This document shows, piece after piece, positions 17,563 to 25,797 of a stretch of 64,000 nucleotides of DNA. The DNA is from an uncultured Paracoccaceae bacterium (GTDB taxonomy: Bacteria; Pseudomonadota; Alphaproteobacteria; Rhodobacterales; Rhodobacteraceae): assembly GCA_951812615.1 (NCBI GenBank), contig CATOSU010000001.1, positions 248,001 to 312,000 of the forward strand. The letters run 5' to 3'. A program made the translations under genes and the position numbers. The notes under the pieces were generated by a model. That model ran no database searches and was not told the DNA's origin. It saw only the letters and a program-made list of their open reading frames with translations. Within the stretch, counting starts at the first letter, position 1; the number at the start of each line of letters is the position of its first letter.

Positions 17563-18144
17563 ATGTCCTGGACTGACGAGCGTGTCGAGCTCTTGAAGAA
17601 AATGTGGGGCGAAGGCCAGTCCGCGAGCCAGATCGCCAAGGAACTGGGCGGCGTGACCCGCAACGCGGTGATCGGCAAGGTGCACCGCCTGGGCCTGTCA
17701 AACCGCGCCTCTGGCTCGACACCGACCAAGCCGGAACCCAAGGCCAAGACCGCGGCCCCGGCCGAACCCAAGGCCAAGCCGGCCCCCAAGACCGAAGCCG
17801 CGCGTCCCGCCCCTGCACCGCAGCCCAAGGAAGAGGCCAAGCCGCAACCGCAGACACCCGCGCGCAAGGCGATCATCCCGGCAGGCCAGCCGCTGCCGCC
17901 ACAGCCCTCGGCGAATGAAGTCAGCCCCGAGGCGCTGGCCAAGGTCAACGAGGTCGAAAAAAAGGCCAAGAAGCTGAACCTGATGGAATTGACCGAACGG
18001 ACCTGCAAATGGCCCGTCGGCGATCCTGCGACCGACGATTTCTGGTTCTGCGGCCTGCCGGTTCAGCCGGGCAAGCCGTATTGCGAAGCACATGTCGGCG
18101 TCGCCTTCCAGCCAATGAGCGCCCGGCGTGACCGCCGCCGCTGA
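17563..18144 (+). CDS. gcrA: Cell-cycle regulator GcrA
   Basis: A 193-residue GcrA protein, the alphaproteobacterial factor that binds sigma-70 and activates promoters carrying CcrM-methylated GANTC sites. The N-terminal DNA-binding domain (SWTDERVELLKKMWGEG, residues 2-18, then TRNAVIGKVHRLGLSNR) is diagnostic. A long linker rich in proline, alanine and lysine (about residues 50-125) follows. The C-terminal sigma-binding domain keeps RTCKWPVGDP, FWFCGLP and YCEAH. The ATG at 17563 has AAAGG upstream; a GTG two codons earlier is less likely. The hairpin at 17518-17545 may regulate it. Confidence 0.97.
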   Translation: MSWTDERVELLKKMWGEGQSASQIAKELGGVTRNAVIGKVHRLGLSNRASGSTPTKPEPKAKTAAPAEPKAKPAPKTEAARPAPAPQPKEEAKPQPQTPARKAIIPAGQPLPPQPSANEVSPEALAKVNEVEKKAKKLNLMELTERTCKWPVGDPATDDFWFCGLPVQPGKPYCEAHVGVAFQPMSARRDRRR

Positions 18145-18534
18145 ACAGATGGCCTCTTGGACGATCCGGTGACAAGCATCCCCACGTAGCAGGCGTCGGG
18201 TGGGTGCCAACCCACCGCTCTGATACGCCGTCGGAGAAAAACCGCGATCCGCGCCCGGCCCCGGGCGGCGGGCCCGCCGTCGATCTGCATGGCCAGGTAC
18301 AGCGGGTTCTGCCCAACGGCACCTGCAGCATGTTGGTGCATTTGCCCTCTTCCAACGTGACTTGTCGCACTATGGGTAGAAAAGATATGGAAGACGTGTT
18401 CATCGCGACTGCGCGAATTTCGATGAACGACGCATAATTGGCCGGGAAACCGGAAATGGGCCATTGTTTTCAACCCACCTTTGAAGGCGAAGGCCCCCGG
18501 CCGTTTTCGAGACCCTCAGGCGGAGTAACCTTCA
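18145..18534. other. 390-base gap between gcrA and the FAH gene
   Basis: No convincing gene. A seven-base-pair hairpin with a GCCA loop (18199-18205 with 18210-18216) lies about 55 bases after the gcrA stop and could mark its 3' end, though no T-run follows. A 77-codon frame at 18204-18437 and antisense frames have no family features and are not called. The right part carries the FAH ribosome-binding site (GGAG at 18522-18525). Confidence 0.5.
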
Positions 18535-19686
18535 ATGACCTGCTTCTTTCAATCCCGGGAACTGAACGGGCTGTTTATTGGCCGCATCTGGGCTCCGGCA
18601 GTTTCGGGTCCGTCCGTGGTGACGCTGCGCGATGGCCGGGTCATCGACATAACGTCCCGCACAGCACCGACGGTCAGAGACGTTTGCGAAATGGACGACC
18701 CGGCAGAATATGTTCGTGCAGCAGAGGGCACGGATCTGGGTTCACCGGATGACATTGCAGCAAACCCCGTGGGCGACCCGGCAAAACCACATTTCCTTGC
18801 GCCATGCGATCTTCAAGCTGTCAAAGCGTGTGGCGTGACCTTTGCCAGTTCCATGGTTGAACGGGTGATCGAGGAGCGCGCGTCGGGTGACCCGCAGCTT
18901 GCCGAAAGCATTCGCGCCCGCGTTGGCGCGACGATTGGCGAGTCACTGCGGGATATCGCGGCGGGTTCAGATGATGCGGCGCGGGTCAAGCAGGCACTGA
19001 TCGGCGAGGGTCTGTGGAGCCAGTATCTTGAGGTAGGCATCGGCCCGGATGCCGAGGTATTCTCCAAGGCGCAGGTGCTGTCTTCGGTCGGGCCGGGCGC
19101 GGATGTCGGTCTGCACCCGGTATCAAGCTGGAACAACCCCGAACCCGAAGTGGTTCTGACTGTGACATCGGGCGGCAGGATCGTTGGTGCCACGCTGGGC
19201 AACGATGTCAACCTGCGCGACGTGGAGGGACGTTCGGCATTGCTTTTGAGCAAGGCAAAGGACAACAACGCGTCCTGTGCAATAGGTCCGATGATACGGC
19301 TTTTTGACGATACATTTTCGCTGGACGACGTGCGCGCGGCAGAGCTTGACATGACCGTGACCGGCGAAGACGGCTTCGTGTTGAAAGGCCATTCCTCGAT
19401 GCGCGAAATCAATCGCGATCCCGAGGATCTGGTGCGCCAGACCATCGGCCGCCATCATCAGTATCCCGACGGATTGATGCTGTTTCTCGGGACATTGTTC
19501 GCCCCCACGCAGGACCGCGATGTCGCCGGTGAAGGATTTACCCACAAGATCGGCGATGTCGTTGAGATTGGCTCGGACGGTCTCGGCACCCTTTGCAACA
19601 CGGTCCGCCTGTCCACCGAATGTCAGGAGTGGACATTTGGCGTCAGCCACCTGATGCGGAATCTGGCCGCCCGCGGTCTGCTCTGA
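18535..19686 (+). CDS. Fumarylacetoacetate hydrolase (FAH) family protein
   Basis: A 383-residue FAH-fold enzyme. The core carries FSKAQVLSSVGPGADVGLHP, then WNNPEPEVVLTV with the metal-binding acidic residues, GNDVNLRDVEGRSALLL and the late GEGFTHKIGDVVEIGS. The long N-terminal region and overall length resemble the FAH-family sugar-acid dehydratases (2-keto-3-deoxy-D-arabonate dehydratase type) more than the short decarboxylase/isomerase type. No sugar-acid genes are adjacent, so the substrate is unknown. GGAG lies nine bases before the ATG. Confidence 0.82.
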   Translation: MTCFFQSRELNGLFIGRIWAPAVSGPSVVTLRDGRVIDITSRTAPTVRDVCEMDDPAEYVRAAEGTDLGSPDDIAANPVGDPAKPHFLAPCDLQAVKACGVTFASSMVERVIEERASGDPQLAESIRARVGATIGESLRDIAAGSDDAARVKQALIGEGLWSQYLEVGIGPDAEVFSKAQVLSSVGPGADVGLHPVSSWNNPEPEVVLTVTSGGRIVGATLGNDVNLRDVEGRSALLLSKAKDNNASCAIGPMIRLFDDTFSLDDVRAAELDMTVTGEDGFVLKGHSSMREINRDPEDLVRQTIGRHHQYPDGLMLFLGTLFAPTQDRDVAGEGFTHKIGDVVEIGSDGLGTLCNTVRLSTECQEWTFGVSHLMRNLAARGLL

Positions 19687-20001
19687 CACTCAGATCGTCG
19701 CGCAAGCTCGGAGCTTCAGTCTGACCGGAACGCAAGTGCGTCCGGAAAGGGGCGCTCAGGATCGCAACAGATTTTCGCATAATAGTTTGAAAACATTATA
19801 TTTTATATAGAAGTGAACGACAGACTCCGGTCTGTTGGCAATGCCGCTTCATAGGGTTTGGTTGCAGATGCAGTTAAATCAAAAAAACTGGACTTTTGTC
19901 CGGTTTTATTGCCTAAGTATCTACAGGCCATCAGAATCGCCGGATTCGAGAGATCGCTGACAAACAGCGGCTTGATCCGGGCACCACACAGGGAGTGAGA
20001 A
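19687..20001. other. 315-base AT-rich gap between the FAH and GMC genes
   Basis: No protein gene. The central part (about 19760-19915) is strikingly AT-rich for this genome (for example TTATATTTTATATAG near 19796-19810) and ends in a terminator-like hairpin (19886-19905). Two GANTC sites (19934-19938 and 19943-19947) follow, close to the GMC gene. The block could hold the operon promoter, a small RNA or both. I cannot assign -35/-10 elements with confidence. Confidence 0.5.
19886..19910 (+). terminator. Terminator-like hairpin in the AT-rich gap
   Basis: AACTGGAC (19886-19893) pairs with GTCCGGTT (19898-19905), with one wobble and a TTTT loop, followed by TTATT. An A-run precedes it, so it could work in both directions. 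It lies 200 bases after the FAH stop and about 92 bases before the GMC start, an odd place for an FAH terminator. Confidence 0.5.
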
Positions 20002-21618
20002 ATGAGCTACGATTTCGTAGTTGTAGGCGGCGGTTCAGCTGGCGCGACACTGGCGTCACGCCTGAGCGAAAATCCCGACCACAAGGTTTGCCTGCTGGAA
20101 GCCGGCGGGGATGGCAAAAGCATCCTGATCCGGGCGCCGATGGGGATCGTCGCGATGCTGCCGGGATACGGCAAAATCAACAACTGGGCCTTCGAGACCG
20201 AGCCACAACCGGGGCTGAACGGCCGACAGGGTTATCAACCGCGCGGCAAGGCGCTGGGCGGTTCCTCGGCAATCAACGCCATGCTCTACGTGCGCGGTCA
20301 GGCCGCCGATTACGATGGCTGGGCGGCCGAAGGCTGCGATGGCTGGAGCTGGGACGAGGTGATGCCCTACTTCAGGAAAGCCGAAAACAACGAACGCGGA
20401 GAAAACGAGGCTCACGGCACGGGTGGTCCGCTTCAGGTTTCGGATCAACGGGCCCCGCGAGACATTTCGAAAGCCTATGTCGAGGCCTGTACTCAGATGC
20501 AGATCCGCGAGAACGAGGATTTCAATACCGGCGAAAACAGTGGCGCCGGCATCTATCAGGTCACCCAGTTCCACGACAAGGACCGCAACGGCGAGCGCTG
20601 TTCAGCGGCGGCTGGGTACCTGCACCCGGTGATGGACCGTCCGAACCTGACCGTCATCACCAAGGCACATGCCACCAAGGTCATCATGGATGGCAAACGC
20701 GCGGTGGGCGTTTCTTACCGCCAGGGCAGGGCGGACAAGGAAGTCCGCGCCGCCAAGGAGGTCATCCTTTGCGGCGGGGCCTTCAATTCCCCGCAGCTTT
20801 TACAGCTTTCTGGCATTGGCCGGTCGCAGGATCTCGAACCGCTGGGCATCAGCATGGTACATGACCTTCAGGGTGTCGGTCAGAACCTTCAGGACCACCT
20901 TGATTTCATCCTCGCCTACAAGACCAGGGATCGCGACAATGTCGGGCTGGGGCTCCATGCTACCGGCACGTTGTTCAGCCATATCCTGAAGTGGCGCAAG
21001 CACGGAAACTCGATGGTCGCGTCGCCGCTGGCAGAAGCGGGGTGCTTTTTCAATTCGTCTCCGGATGTGGACCGGCCCGATCTGCAAACCCATTTCGTGA
21101 TTTCCATCGTTGACGATCATGCCCGCAAACTGCATCTGGGTCATGGATATTCCTGCCATGTCTGCATGTTGCGCCCGTTCTCGCGCGGCGAGGTATTCCT
21201 GAAATCTGCCGACCCGATGGCTGCGCCGGGGATAGACCCAAAGTTCCTGAGCGACGATCGCGATCTCAAGGCGCTGATCAGCGGCGCCAAGCAGACCCGG
21301 GCCATTCTGGAGGCACCGGCAATGGACAACTACAAGCACAAAGAGCTGTTCGGTGTCCACGACAACACAACCGATGCAGAGTGGGAGCAGCACATTCGGA
21401 GCCGCGCCGACACGGTCTATCACCCGGCCGGGTCGTGCAAGATGGGTATCGACGACATGGCCGTGGTTGATCCGCAACTGCGTGTCCGTGGCGTAGAAGG
21501 GCTGCGCGTCGCCGATGCTTCGATCATGCCGACGGTGGTTTCGGGCAACACCAATGCGCCGTCGATCATGATTGGCGAGAAATGCGCCGACATGATCAAA
21601 GCCGACCTCACCGCCTGA
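20002..21618 (+). CDS. GMC-family alcohol dehydrogenase (AlkJ/choline-dehydrogenase-like)
   Basis: A 538-residue FAD-dependent GMC oxidoreductase oxidising an alcohol to an aldehyde. The FAD motif GGGSAG is at residues 9-14. GMC signature 1 is PRGKALGGSSAINAMLYVRG (about residues 75-94) and signature 2 is GAFNSPQLLQLSGIG. The C-terminal histidine/asparagine region reads YHPAGSCKMG and VSGNTNAPS. GGGAGTGAG precedes the start. It is followed by an acyl-CoA ligase and an aldehyde dehydrogenase, which favours a primary alcohol of an aliphatic chain over choline: no betaine genes are near. Electrons probably go to quinone (AlkJ-like; inference). Confidence 0.88.
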   Translation: MSYDFVVVGGGSAGATLASRLSENPDHKVCLLEAGGDGKSILIRAPMGIVAMLPGYGKINNWAFETEPQPGLNGRQGYQPRGKALGGSSAINAMLYVRGQAADYDGWAAEGCDGWSWDEVMPYFRKAENNERGENEAHGTGGPLQVSDQRAPRDISKAYVEACTQMQIRENEDFNTGENSGAGIYQVTQFHDKDRNGERCSAAAGYLHPVMDRPNLTVITKAHATKVIMDGKRAVGVSYRQGRADKEVRAAKEVILCGGAFNSPQLLQLSGIGRSQDLEPLGISMVHDLQGVGQNLQDHLDFILAYKTRDRDNVGLGLHATGTLFSHILKWRKHGNSMVASPLAEAGCFFNSSPDVDRPDLQTHFVISIVDDHARKLHLGHGYSCHVCMLRPFSRGEVFLKSADPMAAPGIDPKFLSDDRDLKALISGAKQTRAILEAPAMDNYKHKELFGVHDNTTDAEWEQHIRSRADTVYHPAGSCKMGIDDMAVVDPQLRVRGVEGLRVADASIMPTVVSGNTNAPSIMIGEKCADMIKADLTA

Positions 21619-21674
21619 GTTTCCGGCCCGCCGATCCGCGGGCCGTCTTTCATTTCGACCAAAGGAGAAACCCG

Positions 21675-23303
21675 ATGTTGGGTTCCATGATGAAACGCGA
21701 CTTGCTGATCAGCGACCTGCTGGTTCACGCCGGAAAGTACCATTCTGACACCGAGAACATTTCCAAGGAAACCGACGGCACGATCACAACCACCAACTGG
21801 GGTCAGGTGGCGGAAGGGTCGCGCAGGCTGGCCTCGGCGCTGGGCAAGCTGGGCTGCGCATTCGGCGACCGGATCGCAACGCTGGCCTGGAACAACGTCC
21901 GGCACCTGAATATCTGGTTTGCGGTCTCGGGCTCGGGCCTTGTCTGCCATACATTGAACCCGCGCCTGTTTCCCGAACAGCTGATATTCATCATCAACGA
22001 TGCGGTCGACAAGGCGCTGTTCTTTGACAAGACCTTTATGCCGCTGGTGCCCGGCATCCGCGATCACCTGAAATCTGTCGATCATTACATTTTCATGGGA
22101 TCACGCGACGACGAGGTTCTTGCCGCGGTTCCTGATACGCTGTTTTATGACGAGCTGATCGAAACCGGCGATGCCGGCTATGACTGGCCGCAATTCAGCG
22201 AAGATACTCCCTCCTCGCTCTGCTATACCTCCGGCACCACCGGCAACCCCAAGGGAGTGCTGTATTGCCATCGGTCCACCATGCTGCACACATTGATCGT
22301 GGCACAGAAGGACACTCTGGCCATATCCGCCCGCGACGTGGTGCTGCCGGTTGTACCGATGTTTCATGCCAATGCCTGGGGTGTGCCCTATATTGCCGCA
22401 ATGTGTGGCACGACGCTGGTCATGCCCGGGCCGGGGCTGGATGGCGACAGCCTTGTCGATATGATCGACACCTACAAGGTGACATTTGCTCTTGGGGTTC
22501 CGACCATCTGGCAGATGTTGCTCGCCTCGGCCAGAAAGAAGGGGTCGAAGCTTGAAACACTGGAACGCAACGTGATTGGCGGGGCCGCCGCACCGTCTTC
22601 GATGATCATCGAGTTTCGAGATGAATATAACTGCGAAACCCTGCACGGCTGGGGTATGACCGAGATGAGCCCTCTGGGCACGCTGAACCAGACCAAGGCG
22701 AAACATGCCGACCTGACCACAGAGGAGATGGTCAACCTGTGCCTTGGACAAGGCCGCCCGCCCTTTGGCGTTGATCTGCGTCTGGTCGACGAAGAAGGCA
22801 ACGTGCTGCCCCATGATGGCGAAACCCAAGGCGCATTGCAGGTCAAGGGCCATTGGATCGTTGAAACCTACTATGGCAAGGATGCTGACAACCTGACCGA
22901 AGATGGATGGTTCGACACCGGCGACGTGGCGACGGTTGATGCGGACGGGTTCATGATCATCCGCGACCGCACCAAGGACATCATTAAGTCTGGGGGCGAA
23001 TGGATTTCGTCCGTTGAACTGGAAGGCACTGCCATGGGCACAGCCGGCATTGCCATGGCCGCCGTGATCGGGGTCCGGCATCCGAAATGGGACGAGCGAC
23101 CGCTGGTCATCGCGGTTCGGGCAGAAAGCGCAAACGTGAGCGAGGCCGACGTCCTCGCCCAGTATGAAGGCACGATCGCCAAATGGCAGATCCCCGAAAA
23201 GGTGATCTTCGCCGATGCGATCCCGATCTCGGGCACCGGCAAGATGCTCAAGGTCGAGCTTCGTGAGACCTATGCCGATGCCTACATGATGGAAGGAGCC
23301 TGA
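21675..23303 (+). CDS. AlkK-like fatty-acid CoA ligase
   Basis: A 542-residue AMP-forming acyl-CoA synthetase. The ATP loop is CYTSGTTGNPKGVLYCHRS (about residues 181-199); GWGMTEMSP and WFDTGDVATVD are the later adenylation motifs, and the C-terminal lysine lies in ISGTGKMLKVELRE. The N-terminus resembles medium-chain (AlkK-type) ligases. The start at 21675 is chosen because AAAGGAG precedes it; the open frame extends 31 codons upstream into the GMC gene. It would activate the acid produced by the neighbouring dehydrogenases for beta-oxidation. Confidence 0.9.
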   Translation: MLGSMMKRDLLISDLLVHAGKYHSDTENISKETDGTITTTNWGQVAEGSRRLASALGKLGCAFGDRIATLAWNNVRHLNIWFAVSGSGLVCHTLNPRLFPEQLIFIINDAVDKALFFDKTFMPLVPGIRDHLKSVDHYIFMGSRDDEVLAAVPDTLFYDELIETGDAGYDWPQFSEDTPSSLCYTSGTTGNPKGVLYCHRSTMLHTLIVAQKDTLAISARDVVLPVVPMFHANAWGVPYIAAMCGTTLVMPGPGLDGDSLVDMIDTYKVTFALGVPTIWQMLLASARKKGSKLETLERNVIGGAAAPSSMIIEFRDEYNCETLHGWGMTEMSPLGTLNQTKAKHADLTTEEMVNLCLGQGRPPFGVDLRLVDEEGNVLPHDGETQGALQVKGHWIVETYYGKDADNLTEDGWFDTGDVATVDADGFMIIRDRTKDIIKSGGEWISSVELEGTAMGTAGIAMAAVIGVRHPKWDERPLVIAVRAESANVSEADVLAQYEGTIAKWQIPEKVIFADAIPISGTGKMLKVELRETYADAYMMEGA

Positions 23304-23304
23304 A

Positions 23305-25047
23305 ATGCCGGACGGAGCGCAACTGAACCTCGCCAATCAGGCGGCGTTTTTCGAAGAATACGATATCGCGCTGGCGGAACTGGACGCCAACAAGGACGAA
23401 TGGGCGCAGCTTCCGGTGCCTGAACGCATCCGCCTTCTGGACGAGATGAAGGACGGCATCATGCGGGTGGCTGAGGGTTGGGCTACGATCTCGGCCCGCA
23501 AAAAGGGCCTGACCCCAGGCACTGCCGTGGCCGGCGAAGAGTGGATTGCGGGACCTTACGCCACCATGGCCGGGGTCAATGCGCTCCTGTCCACCCTTCG
23601 CCAGATGGAAGGCAAGGTCTTTGCCGATCATCTGCACACCCGCGAACTGGCCACCGGCCAGACCGCGGTTCAGGTTTTACCGCATTCGCTCTGGGACCAC
23701 CTGCTGTTGTCCGGGGTTTCTGCAGAGGTCTGGATGCAAAAGGGTGTCACCCCGGCCAACCTGAAAACGCATGTGGCCATCGCCTATGACACACCCGAGA
23801 AGGATCGCAGGGGTAAGGTTTCGCTGGTACTTGGGGCGGGCAACATAGCGGCGATCACACCGCTGGATGTGCTGCAGAAACTGATCCTTGAAAATCAGGT
23901 TGTGCTTCTCAAGATGAATCCAGTCAACGACTACCTGACCGACTATTTCAATATCGCGATGAAGCCGTTGATCGATGCCGGCTATCTGCGCATTGTCAGG
24001 GGCGATTCCGCCGGTGGCGCATACCTGTGTGATCACCCGGTAATCGAAGAACTGCATATCACCGGGTCGGACAAGACCCATGATGCAATCGTCTGGGGCG
24101 TCGGTGAAGAAGGCGCAAAAAACAGGGCGGCAGGGACACCGAAGAACACCAAACGCTTTACCTCGGAACTGGGCGCGATCAGCCCGACCATCGTGGTACC
24201 GGGACCGTGGAGCGCGGCCGACCTGCGTTTTCAAGCCGAAAACATTGCAACGATGAAACTGCACAATTCCGGGCACAATTGTATTGCCTGCCAGGCGGTT
24301 ATCATGCCCCGGGGATGGGACAAAGGTGCGCGTCTTCTCGATGAGGTTGCCAGGGTTGCCGCCGGTTCGACCCGTCCCACATGGTACCCGGGCGCCGAAC
24401 AGCGGGTCGACAGCTACGCCGAACATGGCGGAACGCTGCGCCGTGTGACTCGCGGCGACAAGGCCCCTGATCTGGTAATCGGCGAAATATCCGAGGACAG
24501 CTACAACCGCGAATGCGAGGTCTTTGGCCCTGCCTTGGGTGTCCGGGAAATCGACGCGCCGAATGCCGAGACCTATCTGAAAAGCGCCATCGCCTATGCC
24601 AATGACGAACTTTGGGGCACGCTCGGGGCCAACATCCTGATCCATCCCCGGACCATCCGACAGATCGGCAGCAAACGGTTCGAGGGAATCATCGCCGAAC
24701 TGCGCTATGGCACCATCGGCATCAACGGCTGGTGCGGATTGGGCTTTCTTGTCACCACCTGCCCCTGGGGGGCCTACCCGGGTCACACGATCGAAGATGT
24801 CGGGTCCGGTATCGGGACGGTGCACAATGCCTTCATGCTGGAGAACACCGAACGCACGGTGATCCGCGCGCCTTGGCGTCCGTTCCCGCGTGGATTGCTG
24901 TCACTTCAGTTCTCCCTGATGCCACGCCCGCCCTTCTTCATCACCAACAAGCGCCAGCACAAGATCGGCGAAGCGCTGACCGGGTTCCAGTACAGGCCAA
25001 GCTGGCTGAAACTGCCGAAGATCTTTCTTCACGCGCTTCTTGGGTAA
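23305..25047 (+). CDS. Aldehyde dehydrogenase family protein, long form
   Basis: A 580-residue aldehyde dehydrogenase-superfamily protein, about 80 residues longer than classical members. The general-base glutamate lies in FTSELGAISP and the nucleophilic cysteine in HNSGHNCIACQ (about residue 330). The nucleotide-binding part contains VLGAGNIAAITPLDVL in place of the usual PWNxP motif. The C-terminal extension (PRPPFFITNKRQHKIGEALT then a tail ending LPKIFLHALLG) is not part of the classical fold. GGAAGGAG precedes the start, one base after the ligase stop. It probably oxidises the aldehyde made by the GMC enzyme; NAD versus NADP is not visible. Confidence 0.85.
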   Translation: MPDGAQLNLANQAAFFEEYDIALAELDANKDEWAQLPVPERIRLLDEMKDGIMRVAEGWATISARKKGLTPGTAVAGEEWIAGPYATMAGVNALLSTLRQMEGKVFADHLHTRELATGQTAVQVLPHSLWDHLLLSGVSAEVWMQKGVTPANLKTHVAIAYDTPEKDRRGKVSLVLGAGNIAAITPLDVLQKLILENQVVLLKMNPVNDYLTDYFNIAMKPLIDAGYLRIVRGDSAGGAYLCDHPVIEELHITGSDKTHDAIVWGVGEEGAKNRAAGTPKNTKRFTSELGAISPTIVVPGPWSAADLRFQAENIATMKLHNSGHNCIACQAVIMPRGWDKGARLLDEVARVAAGSTRPTWYPGAEQRVDSYAEHGGTLRRVTRGDKAPDLVIGEISEDSYNRECEVFGPALGVREIDAPNAETYLKSAIAYANDELWGTLGANILIHPRTIRQIGSKRFEGIIAELRYGTIGINGWCGLGFLVTTCPWGAYPGHTIEDVGSGIGTVHNAFMLENTERTVIRAPWRPFPRGLLSLQFSLMPRPPFFITNKRQHKIGEALTGFQYRPSWLKLPKIFLHALLG

Positions 25048-25106
25048 CCTGATGTCCGTCCGGACAGGAGATTGCATTAGGACCGATATGCCGCCATTTG
25101 TGTGCC

Positions 25107-25718
25107 ATGAATGAAATGCCCGCCAAACTTCGCGCGCGCGCCGAACGCAAATCGGCCAAGCGCGACGAAAAGAAACGCCTGATTGCCGAAAGCGCGATCA
25201 GGGCGTTAAGAGAGCTGGGCTATGCCAATACCTCGCTACGTGACATCGCCGAGAAATGCGATCTGTCGCTGGGCATGCTGCACTACTATTTTGAAGACCG
25301 GACCGACCTGATCATTTATTGCGTTCAGCGCTACAAGCGTGAGTTCGTGCGCGACATTACTGACGCGATGGAAAAGGCGCAGGGTCGTCAACAGGTCATC
25401 GACAGATTTTCCGAGGCCTTGGTCGCCTCGATCATCGACGACGAGATGACCCATCGCCTGTGGTATGATATCCGGACGCAGGCCATGTTCGATGCCACGT
25501 TCCGCCCCGTTGTGGACGAGATCGAGGCCATGCTGATCGAAATCGTCGAAAACGCGTATGTCCGGGCAGGCCACGAAGCACCTGCAGATATCGAAGTGCG
25601 CTACGCTCTGCTGGACGGTGTCTTCCGCTTCCTGATGCAGGATCAACTCAGCGACACGCCACGGTCGCGGCAAGAGCTGTCGGCGGTTTTCCACGCTTTG
25701 CTCAGCCAGTTTCTCTGA
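25107..25718 (+). CDS. TetR/AcrR-family transcriptional regulator
   Basis: A 203-residue TetR-type repressor. The helix-turn-helix reads TSLRDIAEKCDLSLGMLHYY (about residues 43-62), preceded by RLIAESAIRALRELGYAN. The C-terminal ligand-binding domain is BetI/PsrA-like in length. It ends the alcohol-oxidation operon and is the likely local regulator, perhaps sensing an acyl-CoA or alcohol (inference). The start is uncertain: ATG at 25107 or 25116, with no clear ribosome-binding site of its own. A tiny frame (25088-25114) with AGGA upstream overlaps it and could couple translation. Confidence 0.85.
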   Translation: MNEMPAKLRARAERKSAKRDEKKRLIAESAIRALRELGYANTSLRDIAEKCDLSLGMLHYYFEDRTDLIIYCVQRYKREFVRDITDAMEKAQGRQQVIDRFSEALVASIIDDEMTHRLWYDIRTQAMFDATFRPVVDEIEAMLIEIVENAYVRAGHEAPADIEVRYALLDGVFRFLMQDQLSDTPRSRQELSAVFHALLSQFL

Positions 25719-25797
25719 CGATAGATGCCCGGTCGGTTGTTCAGGGCTGGACGCATACAGGGTGGATTGGAAATCAATCCTCCAAGGCCTTCGCGCG

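Noticed and set aside
18063-18473. A 136-codon minus-strand frame over the end of gcrA and its downstream gap
   Set aside because: Overlaps gcrA antisense, with no ribosome-binding site or family signal.
19934-19947. Pairs of GANTC sites before the GMC gene (and before rplY, 47803-47830) as GcrA/CcrM-controlled promoters
   Set aside because: GANTC is expected every few hundred bases, and no -10 element is clearly positioned. Too weak to claim.
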